Origin: an uncultured Alphaproteobacteria bacterium
GTDB lineage: Bacteria > Pseudomonadota > Alphaproteobacteria > Rhodobacterales > Rhodobacteraceae
DNA: 64,000 bases
Direction of reading: 5' to 3'
NCBI GenBank assembly: GCA_913051655.1
Contig: CAJXHI010000014.1
Span: 1 to 64,000 of the forward strand
Position 1 is the stretch's first letter; each line of letters starts with the position of its first letter. Of the stretch, positions 32,205 through 42,297 are shown piece after piece. Both the position numbers and the translations under genes were made by a program. Under the pieces are notes generated by a model. It did not search any database, was not told the DNA's origin, and worked only from the letters and a program-made list of their open reading frames with translations.

Positions 32205-33704
32205 TCAGTCCATGGCTTTGAAGTTGAACACTCCGCCTTCTTTGATACCAGATGGCCAGCGAGACGTGATGGTTTTCGTCCGTGTGTAAAATTTGAAGGC
32301 ATCAGGCCCGTGTTGGTTTAGATCCCCAAAGACTGATTTTTTCCAGCCACCGAAGGTATGATAGGCGAGCGGAACAGGAATAGGAACGTTGATCCCGACC
32401 ATGCCAATATTGATGCGATTTGCGAAGTCGCGCGCTGTGTCGCCGTCACGAGTAAAGATTGCTGTACCATTACCATATTCATGGTCGATGGCCAGATTGA
32501 TCGCCTCCTCATAGTTTGCCGCACGTACTGTGCTGAGCACAGGGCCGAAGATTTCCTTTTTATAGATGTCCATATCCGGTTTTACTCGATCAAAGAGATG
32601 AGGTCCGACAAAAAACCCGTTTTCATAACCCTGCAATGAAAAGTCTCGTCCATCCACAACCAATTCAGCCCCTTGGTCCAGCCCGCTTTGGACAAGACCA
32701 AGGATGTTTTGCTTCGCGGTACCTGTCACGACAGGGCCGTAATCGATGTCATCCCCCGCAGTGAAAGGCCCGACCTTGAGTTTTTCGATACGTGGTATCA
32801 GTTTTTCAATGAGACGGTCAGCGGTCTCTTCCCCCACGGGCAGGGCCACCGAAATCGCCATGCAACGTTCTCCAGCCGCGCCATACCCCGCGCCTACTAA
32901 AGCGTCAGCTGCCTGATCAAGGTCTGCATCTGGCATGATAATCATATGGTTCTTCGCGCCGCCGAAACACTGTACGCGTTTGCCGTGGCTACATCCGCGT
33001 CCATAGATGTACTCCGCAATTGGAGTCGATCCAACAAAGCCGATGGATTGGATGACCGGATGTTCGATGATGGCGTCTACAGCCTCTTTATCACCGTTTA
33101 CAACTTGTAAGATACCTTTAGGCAGACCCGCTTCTTCCATGAGTTCTGCCAGCATCAAAGGGACAGAGGGATCACGTTCTGACGGTTTTAGAATAAAGGC
33201 ATTGCCACAGACAATCGCTGGGGCAAACATCCACATTGGGATCATCGCAGGAAAGTTAAAGGGTGTGATACCTGCCGTTACGCCAAGGGCTTGGCGCATG
33301 GAGTACATGTCGATGCCGGGCCCTGCGCTATCGGTGAATTCGCCTTTTAGCATTTGAGGTGCACCGATGCAATATTCTACGACTTCTAAGCCGCGCTGCA
33401 CGTCGCCTTTTGCGTCGGGAATAGTTTTACCATGCTCGCGGCTTAAGGCTTCGGCAAGTTTGTCCATGTCGCGGTTTAGTAGGTCGACGAATTTCATCAT
33501 AACACGTGCACGCCGCTGTGGGTTTACGGCGGCCCATTCGGGTTGTACTCGCGCCGCAACCTCGACCGCCTTTGCCAGTTCGGCAGTAGAGGCCAGAGGT
33601 ACTACATACTGCACTTCTCCAGTTGCGGGATTAAATACATTAGCGAAACGACCAGACGTTCCTTTAACATGTTTACCGTCAATATAATGCGTTAGCTCGG
33701 TCAT
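32205..33704 (-). CDS. mmsA: CoA-acylating methylmalonate-semialdehyde dehydrogenase
   Basis: GVTAGITPFNFPAMIPMWMFAPAIVCGNAFILKPSERDPSVP, GAAGERCMAISVA; start MTELTHYIDGKHVKG. Confidence 0.95.
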   Translation of the reverse strand: MTELTHYIDGKHVKGTSGRFANVFNPATGEVQYVVPLASTAELAKAVEVAARVQPEWAAVNPQRRARVMMKFVDLLNRDMDKLAEALSREHGKTIPDAKGDVQRGLEVVEYCIGAPQMLKGEFTDSAGPGIDMYSMRQALGVTAGITPFNFPAMIPMWMFAPAIVCGNAFILKPSERDPSVPLMLAELMEEAGLPKGILQVVNGDKEAVDAIIEHPVIQSIGFVGSTPIAEYIYGRGCSHGKRVQCFGGAKNHMIIMPDADLDQAADALVGAGYGAAGERCMAISVALPVGEETADRLIEKLIPRIEKLKVGPFTAGDDIDYGPVVTGTAKQNILGLVQSGLDQGAELVVDGRDFSLQGYENGFFVGPHLFDRVKPDMDIYKKEIFGPVLSTVRAANYEEAINLAIDHEYGNGTAIFTRDGDTARDFANRINIGMVGINVPIPVPLAYHTFGGWKKSVFGDLNQHGPDAFKFYTRTKTITSRWPSGIKEGGVFNFKAMD

Positions 33705-33963
33705 GATCGAGTCTCCTTTAGTGTTAGAGGCACAATACGCATCCTGACGCCCAACGGAAAGAGGCAAAAAATGTTCATTTACTGAATTTTGTAAAGTTAT
33801 CGAAATTAGCCTTGTTCTATTTTCCAACAGCCGTCCAACAAGTATTAGTGCAAAATTTTGAAGGTATACCACAAATGCTTTCCATCATTATTTCTTTAAG
33901 GCTTGCATTCTTCGCTGCTATGATGTTGCGTTCGCTCAAATTCTGATAAAGGGGGCACCTGCG

Positions 33964-34467
33964 ATGCGCATAGGACTTTACCCAGGAACTTTCGATCCCA
34001 TTACTTTGGGACATGTGGATATTATACAGCGTGCGTCAATGTTGGTGGACCGTTTGGTGATTGGAGTTGCAATCAACCGTGATAAGGAGCCGTTATTTTC
34101 GCTTGAGGAGCGCGTGGAGATGATTGAACAGGAATGTGCGGTGCTTTCTGCAGATACTGGGACTGAGATTATTGCGCATCCTTTTGAAAATCTTTTGATT
34201 AATTGTGCGCACGATGTGGGCGCGCAGGTCATTGTTCGCGGATTGCGGGCAGTTTCGGATTTTGAGTATGAGTTCCAGATGGTTGGAATGAACCGTGCCT
34301 TGGATTCATCGATTGAAACTGTATTTTTGATGGCCGAAGCGCGTCATCAGGCGATTGCATCTAAACTGGTCAAAGAAATTGCTCGTATGGATGGAGATGT
34401 GGTAAAATTTGTGACACCACGCGTAAAAGAACGGTTAATAGGGAAATTGGAAAGGGCTGGGATCTAG
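33964..34467 (+). CDS. coaD: Phosphopantetheine adenylyltransferase
   Basis: IGLYPGTFDPITLGHVDIIQRAS, VRGLRAVSDFEYEFQM. Confidence 0.97.
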   Translation: MRIGLYPGTFDPITLGHVDIIQRASMLVDRLVIGVAINRDKEPLFSLEERVEMIEQECAVLSADTGTEIIAHPFENLLINCAHDVGAQVIVRGLRAVSDFEYEFQMVGMNRALDSSIETVFLMAEARHQAIASKLVKEIARMDGDVVKFVTPRVKERLIGKLERAGI

Positions 34468-35465
34468 TAGTATTTTGCCATTTCAGTGGCAGTATCTAAC
34501 ATGCGATTTGAAAATCTCCACTCGTTGTCATACCACGCCAAAACACGACAAAATGTTCCCGATATTACCCTTGTTTGATCGGCTGAAAAGATGCTGGAAT
34601 GACTGTCATGGTTGAAATCCATCGATACCAATTTTTCGTCTGTAATGCCTAAAATACCTTTCAAATGGTTTTCAGATGCCGCTTGCATTGCATCGTTGAT
34701 TTCCTTGGGATTTGTAGCTCGAGTGGTTTCAAAAGTGAAATCTACGCACGACACATTCGGCGCAGGGACATGTAGCGCCACACCGTCAAGCTTTCCATCT
34801 AGTTCAGGTAAAACTAGTCCAACAGCGCGTGCTGCACCCGTTGAAGTCGGTATCATATTCAGAGCAGCGGCGCGCGCGCGATAGAGATCGATATGATTCC
34901 TGTCCAGCGTTGGTTGATCACCAGTGTAACTATGGATCGTGGTCATGAATCCTTTTTCAATTCCAACAGTTGCATTTAAAACACTTGCCACGGGCGCTAA
35001 ACAATTGGTGGTGCAAGAGGCATTGGAAACAACGCGATCCTTATTTGTCAACACGGAGTGATTGACCCCATAAACAATTGTCTGGTCCGCTCCGCTTGAT
35101 GGAGCGGATACCAATACGCGTTTTGATCCATTTTTTAGGTGAACGGAGGCCGCGTCTTTGGAGGTGAATATTCCCGTACATTCCAAAACTATATCGACAT
35201 CGCTCCAACTAAGTTCACTTGGATCACGCAGAGCGGAGACATTGATCGGGCCGCGCCCAATATCGAGCGTATTCTCCTTTACGGTGATATCGCCCGGAAA
35301 TCTGCTGTGCACACTGTCGTATCGGAGTAGATGCGCATGTGTTTCAACTGGAGCCAAATCATTAATAGCAACAATTTCCACATCTGTGCGATTATTTTCC
35401 ACGGCGCAGTGTAAGACATTGCGTCCAATACGACCAAATCCATTAATAGCTAGTTTCACTGACAT
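34464..35465 (-). CDS. gap: Glyceraldehyde-3-phosphate dehydrogenase, copy with canonical NAD-binding Asp
   Basis: INGFGRIGRNVLH, VAINDLAPVETHAHLLRYDSVH, SNASCTTNCLAPVA, DNEWRFSNRM. Confidence 0.96.
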   Translation of the reverse strand: MSVKLAINGFGRIGRNVLHCAVENNRTDVEIVAINDLAPVETHAHLLRYDSVHSRFPGDITVKENTLDIGRGPINVSALRDPSELSWSDVDIVLECTGIFTSKDAASVHLKNGSKRVLVSAPSSGADQTIVYGVNHSVLTNKDRVVSNASCTTNCLAPVASVLNATVGIEKGFMTTIHSYTGDQPTLDRNHIDLYRARAAALNMIPTSTGAARAVGLVLPELDGKLDGVALHVPAPNVSCVDFTFETTRATNPKEINDAMQAASENHLKGILGITDEKLVSMDFNHDSHSSIFSADQTRVISGTFCRVLAWYDNEWRFSNRMLDTATEMAKYY

Positions 35466-35488
35466 TTCGCGATTGCTTTTCTTATTTT

Positions 35489-35500
35489 GTTAGCGCTAAC
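35489..35500. promoter_or_regulatory. LacI-family-type operator candidate upstream of gap (34464-35465)
   Basis: Perfect palindrome GTTAGCGCTAAC; flanks extend it to ATTT-t-GTTAGCGCTAAC-g-AAAT with one mismatched pair; 24 bp before the ATG. Confidence 0.7.
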
Positions 35501-35801
35501 GAAATTATTTAAAGAGTTTTGTCAAGCTCATATAGAGAGCTCTTCGTGTCAGCTTACTGCCAGAAAGCGAGCCTTACTGCCAAATCATTTATTTTCGGAA
35601 GAATAAAGAAATTGTCGGTTGATCTGTAATTTAACCAGTCTTTTAAATGAAAATTAATTATTAGTACCAAGAAGAATGCCCAGAACCGATGTGGTAAAAC
35701 AGCGGACATAATTCACACTCGTGGGTCCAACGGACCGAGATATTGTCTTAAGGAACGCCTAATTCAGCAACGTAAGCAAAATTTTAAATTTAGCCGCAGA
35801 T

Positions 35802-36803
35802 TCAAAGTAGGCGACCAATAGAGGACGCAACGTCCGCCATCCGACAAGAAAAGCCCCATTCATTGTCATACCATGCCAAAACACGCACCATACGTTTGCC
35901 TACCACCTTTGTTTGATCTGGCGCAAAAATAGAAGAATGCGTTGTGTGGTTGAAATCAACCGATACCTTTGGCTCAGGATCATATGCGAGTACTTTGCCA
36001 AGCTGCCCCTCTGAGGCCTCTAGCACAATTTCGTTCACGTCATTTGCTGTGACGTCTTTGCCTGCCTCAAACGTCAAATCTACAGCCGACACATTAGGTG
36101 TGGGTACACGCATTGCGGTTCCGTCAAGTTTGCAATTTAATTCAGGAAGAACTTCTCCAAGCGCCTTCGCAGCACCAGTTGAGGTTGGGATCATCGCCAT
36201 CGCAGCTGCGCGCGCGCGATAAAGATCTTTGTGGCGACGATCTAATATAGTTTGATCACCTGTGTATGAATGGATAGTAGTCAAAATCCCACGTTCGATG
36301 ATAATCGCGTCGTTCAAAACCTTGGCGAGTGGCGCAAGACAATTCGTGGTGCAAGACCCGTTGGAAATCATTGTATCACCGGGTATTAGGTCGCGATGAT
36401 TGACACCGTAAACGATTGTCTTATCCACGTTTTTAGCGGGCGCAGATATCAATACCGCTCTAGCGCCCTGCTGAATATGCACCGCAGATTTTTTTCCATC
36501 ATTAAATTTACCGGTACATTCCAGAACTACATCGCATCCGCTCCAGTCGAGTTCGCTTGGATCGTAAGTTGACACGACTTCAATCGGACCGCGTCCAAGG
36601 TCGATTGAGTTGTCATTCACGGCCACATTACCAGCGAAGCGGCCATGAACGCTGTCATACCGCAAAAGGTGAGCGTTGGTTTCGATTGGGCCGGTCGCAT
36701 TCATTTTAACCACTTGCACATCATTGCGCCCACTTTCCGCGATATGTGCGAGAGTGCAGCGACCTATGCGCCCAAAACCATTGATACCAACTGTGACAGT
36801 CAT
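35802..36803 (-). CDS. gap: Glyceraldehyde-3-phosphate dehydrogenase, second copy (altered cofactor residue)
   Basis: INGFGRIGRCTLAH, VVKMNATGPIETNAHLLRYDSVHGRF, SNGSCTTNCLAPLA, DNEWGFSCRM. Confidence 0.95.
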   Translation of the reverse strand: MTVTVGINGFGRIGRCTLAHIAESGRNDVQVVKMNATGPIETNAHLLRYDSVHGRFAGNVAVNDNSIDLGRGPIEVVSTYDPSELDWSGCDVVLECTGKFNDGKKSAVHIQQGARAVLISAPAKNVDKTIVYGVNHRDLIPGDTMISNGSCTTNCLAPLAKVLNDAIIIERGILTTIHSYTGDQTILDRRHKDLYRARAAAMAMIPTSTGAAKALGEVLPELNCKLDGTAMRVPTPNVSAVDLTFEAGKDVTANDVNEIVLEASEGQLGKVLAYDPEPKVSVDFNHTTHSSIFAPDQTKVVGKRMVRVLAWYDNEWGFSCRMADVASSIGRLL

Positions 36804-36886
36804 TCGATCCTTCCAAACTTGCTTCTAATCTTAAGATACTTGAAAAAAAGATGCCCTAATACTGCAAAAAGCACTTTTTTTTGTGA

Positions 36887-36930
36887 TGTTAGCGATAAAC
36901 TTATGGAATATCAGAATGATATCGCTAACA
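36887..36930. promoter_or_regulatory. Paired, inverted LacI-type operator candidates upstream of gap (35802-36803)
   Basis: TGTTAGCGAT (36887-36896) and its exact inverse ATCGCTAACA (36921-36930); each resembles GTTAGCGCTAAC. Confidence 0.6.
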
Positions 36931-37018
36931 ATTTGCTCCCACGCGTAAATCGTAGAGACATATGAGTGAATTGAGCCGTTTTCAAGAAAAACAAAACGAC
37001 TCGGTTGGTAATGCACGT

Positions 37019-39037
37019 TTAGAGGAGCGCGACAGCACGCTCGACGATTTTTGCAGCTGTAATTCCAAAATGTTCGAACAGCGTTTCCGCAGGTGCCGAT
37101 GCGCCGAAACCGTCCATACCGATAAAATCAGTTTTACCAACGCGCGCGCGCTCTCCCAAAAGCCAGCGGTCCCATCCCTGACGCACACCTGCTTCGATAC
37201 CAATACGCACTGTATTGCCACCCAGAAGAACGCTGTTTCGGTAACTTTTATCTTGGTCGGCGAAAAGTTCCATGCAAGGCATGGATACAACGCGTGTTCC
37301 GATCCCTCTATCCAGCAGTTGCTGGCGCGCCTTCATGGCAAGGGCCACCTCCGAGCCAGTTGCAATTAGCACCACCTGTTTTTTGCCCTCTGCTTCGGCA
37401 AGCACATAGCCACCTTTTGCACAAAGGTTAGCCGTTTTGTGTTCTCTGCGTACAGCAGGTAACTTCTGCCGAGACAAAGCTAAGACAGAGGGTGTTTCTT
37501 TCACGCTGAGCGCAATTTCCCAAGTTTCTGCCGTTTCAATAGTATCCGCGGGGCGGAAAACATAGGTGTTCGGCGTCGCTCGACTAATAGCAAGATGTTC
37601 AACAGGTTGGTGGGTTGGGCCGTCTTCTCCTAGGCCGATACTGTCATGGGTCATCACAAAGACTGTGGGTACTTTCATCAATGCAGCAAGACGCATGGCT
37701 GGGCGCGCATAATCTGTGAAACACATAAAAGTTCCGCCGTATGGACGAATACCTCCATGTAAGGCCATTCCGTTCAGTGCAGCCGCCATGCCGTGTTCAC
37801 GAATACCCCAATGCATGTAGCGACCAGAGCGGTTGTTCATGTCAAAGACACTCATATCTGACGACCGAGTATTGTTGGAACCTGAAAGATCCGCTGAGCC
37901 GCCAAAGGTTTCTGGCATTACAGGATTGATAACATTCAGCACCATTTCTGAAGATTTACGCGTAGCAACCTTAGGCTGCTCTCCTATCATCGCCAGCTTG
38001 AATTTGCGCACGGCAGAGCTGAGTCTTCGTGCGGGTTCAAGCGAGTAGACGCGCTCAATTTCCTTTTGACGGCTTTCTGACAGTGAAGCCAGCCGATCTG
38101 CCCAAGCATCTCTTGCGGCCACACCCCGTTTTCCCATTTCTTCCCAAGCGGATTTGATATGTTTGGGAATTTCAAATGCGCCAGAGGTCCATCCGTAGGT
38201 CTTGCGTGCATCTGCAATTAAAGCTGGGTCAGTAAGTGCACCATGGCCTTCGGACGTATCCTGCGCAATTGAACCCATAGCGATATGGGTTTTGCAGGCG
38301 ATCATTGTTGGATTTTTGCATTTTTTTGCTACAGCTATCGCATTGTCAATTTCAGCTGGATTGTGTCCATCAATTTCGATAACCTGCCATCCTGATGCCT
38401 TAAAACGCATCACTTGATCTGTACGATCCGCGAGATCCACTTTACCATCAATTGTGATATTATTATTGTCCCAAAACACGATGAGTTTACCGAGCGCATG
38501 ACGTCCGGCAAGAGAGATTGCCTCTTGACTAATGCCTTCCATAAGGCATCCGTCACCTGCAATGACATAAGTGTAATGGTCCACAATTTTTTTGCCAAAT
38601 CGTGCACGAAGTACTTCTTCGGCCATGGCAAACCCTACAGCATTTGAAATACCCTGACCGAGAGGGCCTGTCGTGGTTTCAATAGCAGCAGAGAGGAAAT
38701 TTTCAGGATGTCCCGCTGTTTTGGCCCCCAATTGTCGAAAGTTTTTGATCTCTTCAATTGGGAAGTCTTTGTAGCCTGTCAGGTGAAGTAGGCTATATAG
38801 TAACATAGATCCATGACCAGCCGAGAGAATGAAACGATCACGGTCATGCCATTGAGGATCATCTGCAACAAACTTAAGGTGTTTTTCAAACAAAATGGTA
38901 GCCACGTCTGCCATACCCATAGGCATGCCCGAATGACCGGAATTTGCAACCGCCACAGCATCTAGCGTCATTACGCGGATCGCGGTAGATTTTTCCCAAT
39001 GCTCAGGATGTAATGAACGTAAAGTTTGGATGTCCAT
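37019..39037 (-). CDS. tkt: Transketolase
   Basis: [53 protein letters not shown]. Confidence 0.97.
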   Translation of the reverse strand: MDIQTLRSLHPEHWEKSTAIRVMTLDAVAVANSGHSGMPMGMADVATILFEKHLKFVADDPQWHDRDRFILSAGHGSMLLYSLLHLTGYKDFPIEEIKNFRQLGAKTAGHPENFLSAAIETTTGPLGQGISNAVGFAMAEEVLRARFGKKIVDHYTYVIAGDGCLMEGISQEAISLAGRHALGKLIVFWDNNNITIDGKVDLADRTDQVMRFKASGWQVIEIDGHNPAEIDNAIAVAKKCKNPTMIACKTHIAMGSIAQDTSEGHGALTDPALIADARKTYGWTSGAFEIPKHIKSAWEEMGKRGVAARDAWADRLASLSESRQKEIERVYSLEPARRLSSAVRKFKLAMIGEQPKVATRKSSEMVLNVINPVMPETFGGSADLSGSNNTRSSDMSVFDMNNRSGRYMHWGIREHGMAAALNGMALHGGIRPYGGTFMCFTDYARPAMRLAALMKVPTVFVMTHDSIGLGEDGPTHQPVEHLAISRATPNTYVFRPADTIETAETWEIALSVKETPSVLALSRQKLPAVRREHKTANLCAKGGYVLAEAEGKKQVVLIATGSEVALAMKARQQLLDRGIGTRVVSMPCMELFADQDKSYRNSVLLGGNTVRIGIEAGVRQGWDRWLLGERARVGKTDFIGMDGFGASAPAETLFEHFGITAAKIVERAVALL

Positions 39038-39245
39038 ATTTTACGGTGTCCTTTGTGACTTTATTCAGCGTTCATTAACAATCTCATAGCGAAGTGCAAG
39101 TATAACATGATGTTTCTTCTCAAAGGGGGCGCAATTTTGAAATGTGTCGGATAAACTCCTAGAATATTGAAGGGTATTGATTCGCTTTTTGGTCATCTGT
39201 CTTTGAGCCAGAAATCCAACAGGGCAGGAGCAGCAAAGGCAAAAA

Positions 39246-39524
39246 ATGGAAAATTTAAAAGAACTTGAACGACGCATCAAGGTAGCGTTAGACCGTGTTT
39301 CTGAGGGGCTGGAATTTGGTCATAATTCTCAGGATGCAAATGAAAGAGAAACTGCATTGCAAGCGGAAATCGAAACGCTGAGCGATCAGAACGCAAACCT
39401 ATCTGCTCTTTTGGCGGACCTCGAAAAGAAACGCCAAGCCGAAGCTGAAGAGCTTCAACGTCTATATGAAAAATTAGCAGAGGTTTTGAACGCCTCAGAT
39501 GCAGAACTTGAGGAGCGTATTTAA
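39246..39524 (+). CDS. Short coiled-coil protein upstream of zapA (ZauP-like)
   Basis: 92-aa heptad-rich coiled coil; TAATG overlap with zapA; position matches the ZauP-ZapA pair described in Caulobacter. Confidence 0.72.
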   Translation: MENLKELERRIKVALDRVSEGLEFGHNSQDANERETALQAEIETLSDQNANLSALLADLEKKRQAEAEELQRLYEKLAEVLNASDAELEERI

Positions 39525-39913
39525 TGCCCGAGGTACAAATTGAAATTGGCGGTCGGCGTTTTGAGGTTGCATGTCAGCCCGGTGAAGAAGATTACTTGAT
39601 TTCGGCGGCAACTGCACTTGATGCTGAAGCTTCAAACATTGGTCAGCATTTGGGAAGGTTGTCAGAGTCGCGCATGCTTTTGATGGCGGGTTTGATGCTT
39701 GCAGACCAAACGGGGAACTTCAAAGATAAACTGGCGAAATCAGATGCTGATTTAACGGCCGCCCGTTCTGAAATATCTAAGCTTCAAGCGCAGCTTGTGG
39801 CGAGCCCGCTTAGTGGTAACGAAAACGAAGAGCTTTCGAGCCAATTTGAAAAAACGCTTAGCGATATCGCGGAGAAGTCTGAACAACTCGCGGATAAAAT
39901 AAACGCATCTTGA
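39524..39913 (+). CDS. zapA: Cell division protein ZapA
   Basis: MPEVQIEIGGRRFEVACQPGEEDYLISAATALDAEASNIG, then coiled coil. Confidence 0.92.
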   Translation: MPEVQIEIGGRRFEVACQPGEEDYLISAATALDAEASNIGQHLGRLSESRMLLMAGLMLADQTGNFKDKLAKSDADLTAARSEISKLQAQLVASPLSGNENEELSSQFEKTLSDIAEKSEQLADKINAS

Positions 39914-39969
39914 ACAATCTGTTGACTGGCAAAAAAGCCTTTTGGACGCTTTGACATTTGATCTTCTTG

Positions 39970-40332
39970 TCAGTTGTTAGCATCGCGGATTTTGTCCGCC
40001 GCTTCTTGGTTGAAGTCGACACCGTTATCTGAGAATAACGTGTCAAGCTCTCCGGAGAGGGCCATTTCTGTAACGATATCACAACCACCAACGAACTCAC
40101 CTTTGACATAAAGCTGTGGCACAGTGGGCCAGTCAGAATAATCCTTGATGCCTTGGCGTATGTTTTCATCCGTTAGAACGTTTATGTCTTGGTAGTCAAC
40201 GCCGATATAATTTAATACCCCCGCGACCCGGCTTGAAAATCCGCATTGTGGCATTTCTTTGGTGCCCTTCATGTAAAGTACGACGTCATTTGACGTCACA
40301 GTTTCCTGAATTTGATCTTTTGCGTCAGTCAT
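39970..40332 (-). CDS. grxD: Monothiol (Grx4-type) glutaredoxin
   Basis: VVLYMKGTKEMPQCGFSSRVAGVL, WPTVPQLYVKGEFVGGCDIV; start could be 40356. Confidence 0.95.
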   Translation of the reverse strand: MTDAKDQIQETVTSNDVVLYMKGTKEMPQCGFSSRVAGVLNYIGVDYQDINVLTDENIRQGIKDYSDWPTVPQLYVKGEFVGGCDIVTEMALSGELDTLFSDNGVDFNQEAADKIRDANN

Positions 40333-40432
40333 TTCTGCGATCCTTATGTTCGTCAACCTATCTATTTTGCGGAGCAGTGTCGTCTTTTGCCGGTTGCCCC
40401 AATTTCGTTAGCACGCATACGAAACATGTGTG

Positions 40433-40675
40433 TTATTCCGGTACTTTGGTCGTCAGCGCAAGCGCATGCAATTCCCCATGTGACCCATCCATCTTTCCTT
40501 TGAGTGCGGCATAAACCGCACGTTGTTGTTGAACGCGATTCTTTCCGCGAAAGCTTTCGTCGCTAACTTCAGCTGCATAATGGTTACCATCTCCTGCCAA
40601 ATCAGTGATGGTTATCTGTGCCGCCGGAAAGCTTTCGCGGATGAGGTCCTCAATTTCCTGCGCTTGCATTGGCAT
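40433..40675 (-). CDS. BolA family protein
   Basis: IEDLIRESFPAAQITITDLAGDGNHYAAEVSDESFRGKNRVQQQRAVYAALKGKMDGSHGELHALALTT; next to the glutaredoxin. Confidence 0.94.
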   Translation of the reverse strand: MPMQAQEIEDLIRESFPAAQITITDLAGDGNHYAAEVSDESFRGKNRVQQQRAVYAALKGKMDGSHGELHALALTTKVPE

Positions 40676-40738
40676 GTGCTATTATCCTTTTTGTCAAACC
40701 TAAGCGTTGTCGCGCGTCAGGACAAGACCTGTTCAGTT

Positions 40739-41509
40739 CTAACCGATACTGCCATATCGCCGGCTAAGTTTGCGCATGCCGGCGATCCACCGGTCATAGT
40801 TGTCTGTTTTATTGCGCATATAGGATTTGACTTGAGGATGGGGTAAAATAAGAAATGTCTCATCGCGAAGGCCTTCCACACATGCCTCTGCGATATCGGT
40901 TGGCTCCAGTATACCGTCGACGCTTGCTACATGATCTTCGAGACCACGTGTCATATCAGTGCGCACTGCCTGTGGACAGAGGACAGACACTTTTATGCCC
41001 TGATCGCCGTATGTCATTGCAAGCCATTCGCCAAGTCCTATTGCTGCGTGTTTCGTCACCCCATAGGGCGCCGATCCCACCTGGTTTAAGAGACCTGCGG
41101 CAGAGGATGTGTTCAACAAATATCCACCACCGCGCTCGCTCATACGGGGTACAAGGTGGCGTGCGGCCCAAACGTGAGACATCAAGTTGATATCCCATAT
41201 CTTCTGCCATCCTTCATTAGAGACTTCAACGCCGCCACCGATTGAAATTCCAGCATTGGAACAAAACAGATCAATGGGGCCAATCTCGCATTCTGTTTGA
41301 TCGATCACATAGGCGATGTCGCTTTCTTTTGCCGCATCCATGCCAAAGGACATACCATTGATTTCAGAAGCTGTTCGTGCTGCGCCTTCTGCATCTATAT
41401 CTGTACATACAACGGCTTTTGCACCCTCTTTTGCAAAGTGTAATGCCATAGCTTTACCAATACCTCCGGCCGCACCTGTGACCACTACAATCTTATCTCT
41501 GAGCTCCAT
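40739..41509 (-). CDS. SDR family oxidoreductase (intact)
   Basis: VVVTGAAGGIGKAMALHFA, SNAGISIGGG, YGVTKHAAIG. Confidence 0.92.
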   Translation of the reverse strand: MELRDKIVVVTGAAGGIGKAMALHFAKEGAKAVVCTDIDAEGAARTASEINGMSFGMDAAKESDIAYVIDQTECEIGPIDLFCSNAGISIGGGVEVSNEGWQKIWDINLMSHVWAARHLVPRMSERGGGYLLNTSSAAGLLNQVGSAPYGVTKHAAIGLGEWLAMTYGDQGIKVSVLCPQAVRTDMTRGLEDHVASVDGILEPTDIAEACVEGLRDETFLILPHPQVKSYMRNKTDNYDRWIAGMRKLSRRYGSIG

Positions 41510-41518
41510 TTTAACCTC

Positions 41519-42289
41519 TCAAGCAAACATTTTTGATCCGCCACAGACTGTCAGCGCCTAACCTGTAATATACCTCCTAGCACCAGAAGCAAGAAAGATA
41601 GAAAGCCCTTTCAGATCCTCTGCATTGCCAAGCCGGCGTAGGGGAATTTGCTATTTAACACGCTCTTTTACGTCTGGATTTTCCCAAATTTATCAGGCAA
41701 TTTCAGCTTTGATCAGTCTAGGACAGATCGCATTGAAGCGCACTTCTTTGGGACCGAAATCCTCCGTAAGATTACTCATTAGACCAATCAGCGACAGTTT
41801 TGACATTCCATATATCCTAAGTTGTTCGAATGGTTTAAGTGCAGGAATGGATGCGGTGCAAATTACAGAGCTTAGACCTTTCTTTATCATATCGGGGACT
41901 GTCAATTGTGACAACCAAAGGTTTGTTTGTACACTGGTTATTATAATTTTTTCATATGCTAGATTTGTAGTAGTAGAGATCAGACCGAAATAAGGGTTCA
42001 CGCCTGCATTTCCGACAACAATATTTATTGACTCGGCACGAGAGTGTGCCTGCTCAACAACGTTTAAAGCTGATCGATAGCGGGCGTTGGCTGCGATCGG
42101 TATCGCTGCGTCTTTCACGCAGGTTTGATTGATTGTTCCGGCTGCCATGTCAAGCTTGTCTTGGTGGCGCTAAGATATCACGACTTTTACGTCATGTTCT
42201 GCTACCGCAGTTGCTATGGCGAGCCCAATTCCCTTTAAGGCCGAGGTCAGACCAGCTATTTTGCCACTGAGAACGAATAAAGTTGACAT
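41519..42289 (-). pseudogene. SDR family oxidoreductase pseudogene with five in-frame premature stops and no net frameshift
   Basis: 257-codon frame MSTLFVLSGKIAGLTSALKGIGLAIATAV..NAGVNPYFG..YGMSKLS..IPLRRLGNAEDLKGLSIFLASGARRYITG*ALTVCGGSKMFA; stops at 42170-42172, 41693-41695, 41690-41692, 41651-41653, 41558-41560. Confidence 0.9.
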
Positions 42290-42297
42290 TTTGCTTC

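Noticed and set aside
39914-39969. 6S RNA expected near zapA by analogy with other proteobacteria
   Set aside because: Only ~55 bp separate zapA from the glutaredoxin gene, too short for 6S RNA.
41519-42289. Idea that the in-frame stops of the SDR are recoded (readthrough, selenocysteine or pyrrolysine)
   Set aside because: All three stop codons occur, at non-catalytic sites, with no SECIS-like element evident, and neighbouring genes are also decayed; simple pseudogenisation fits better.
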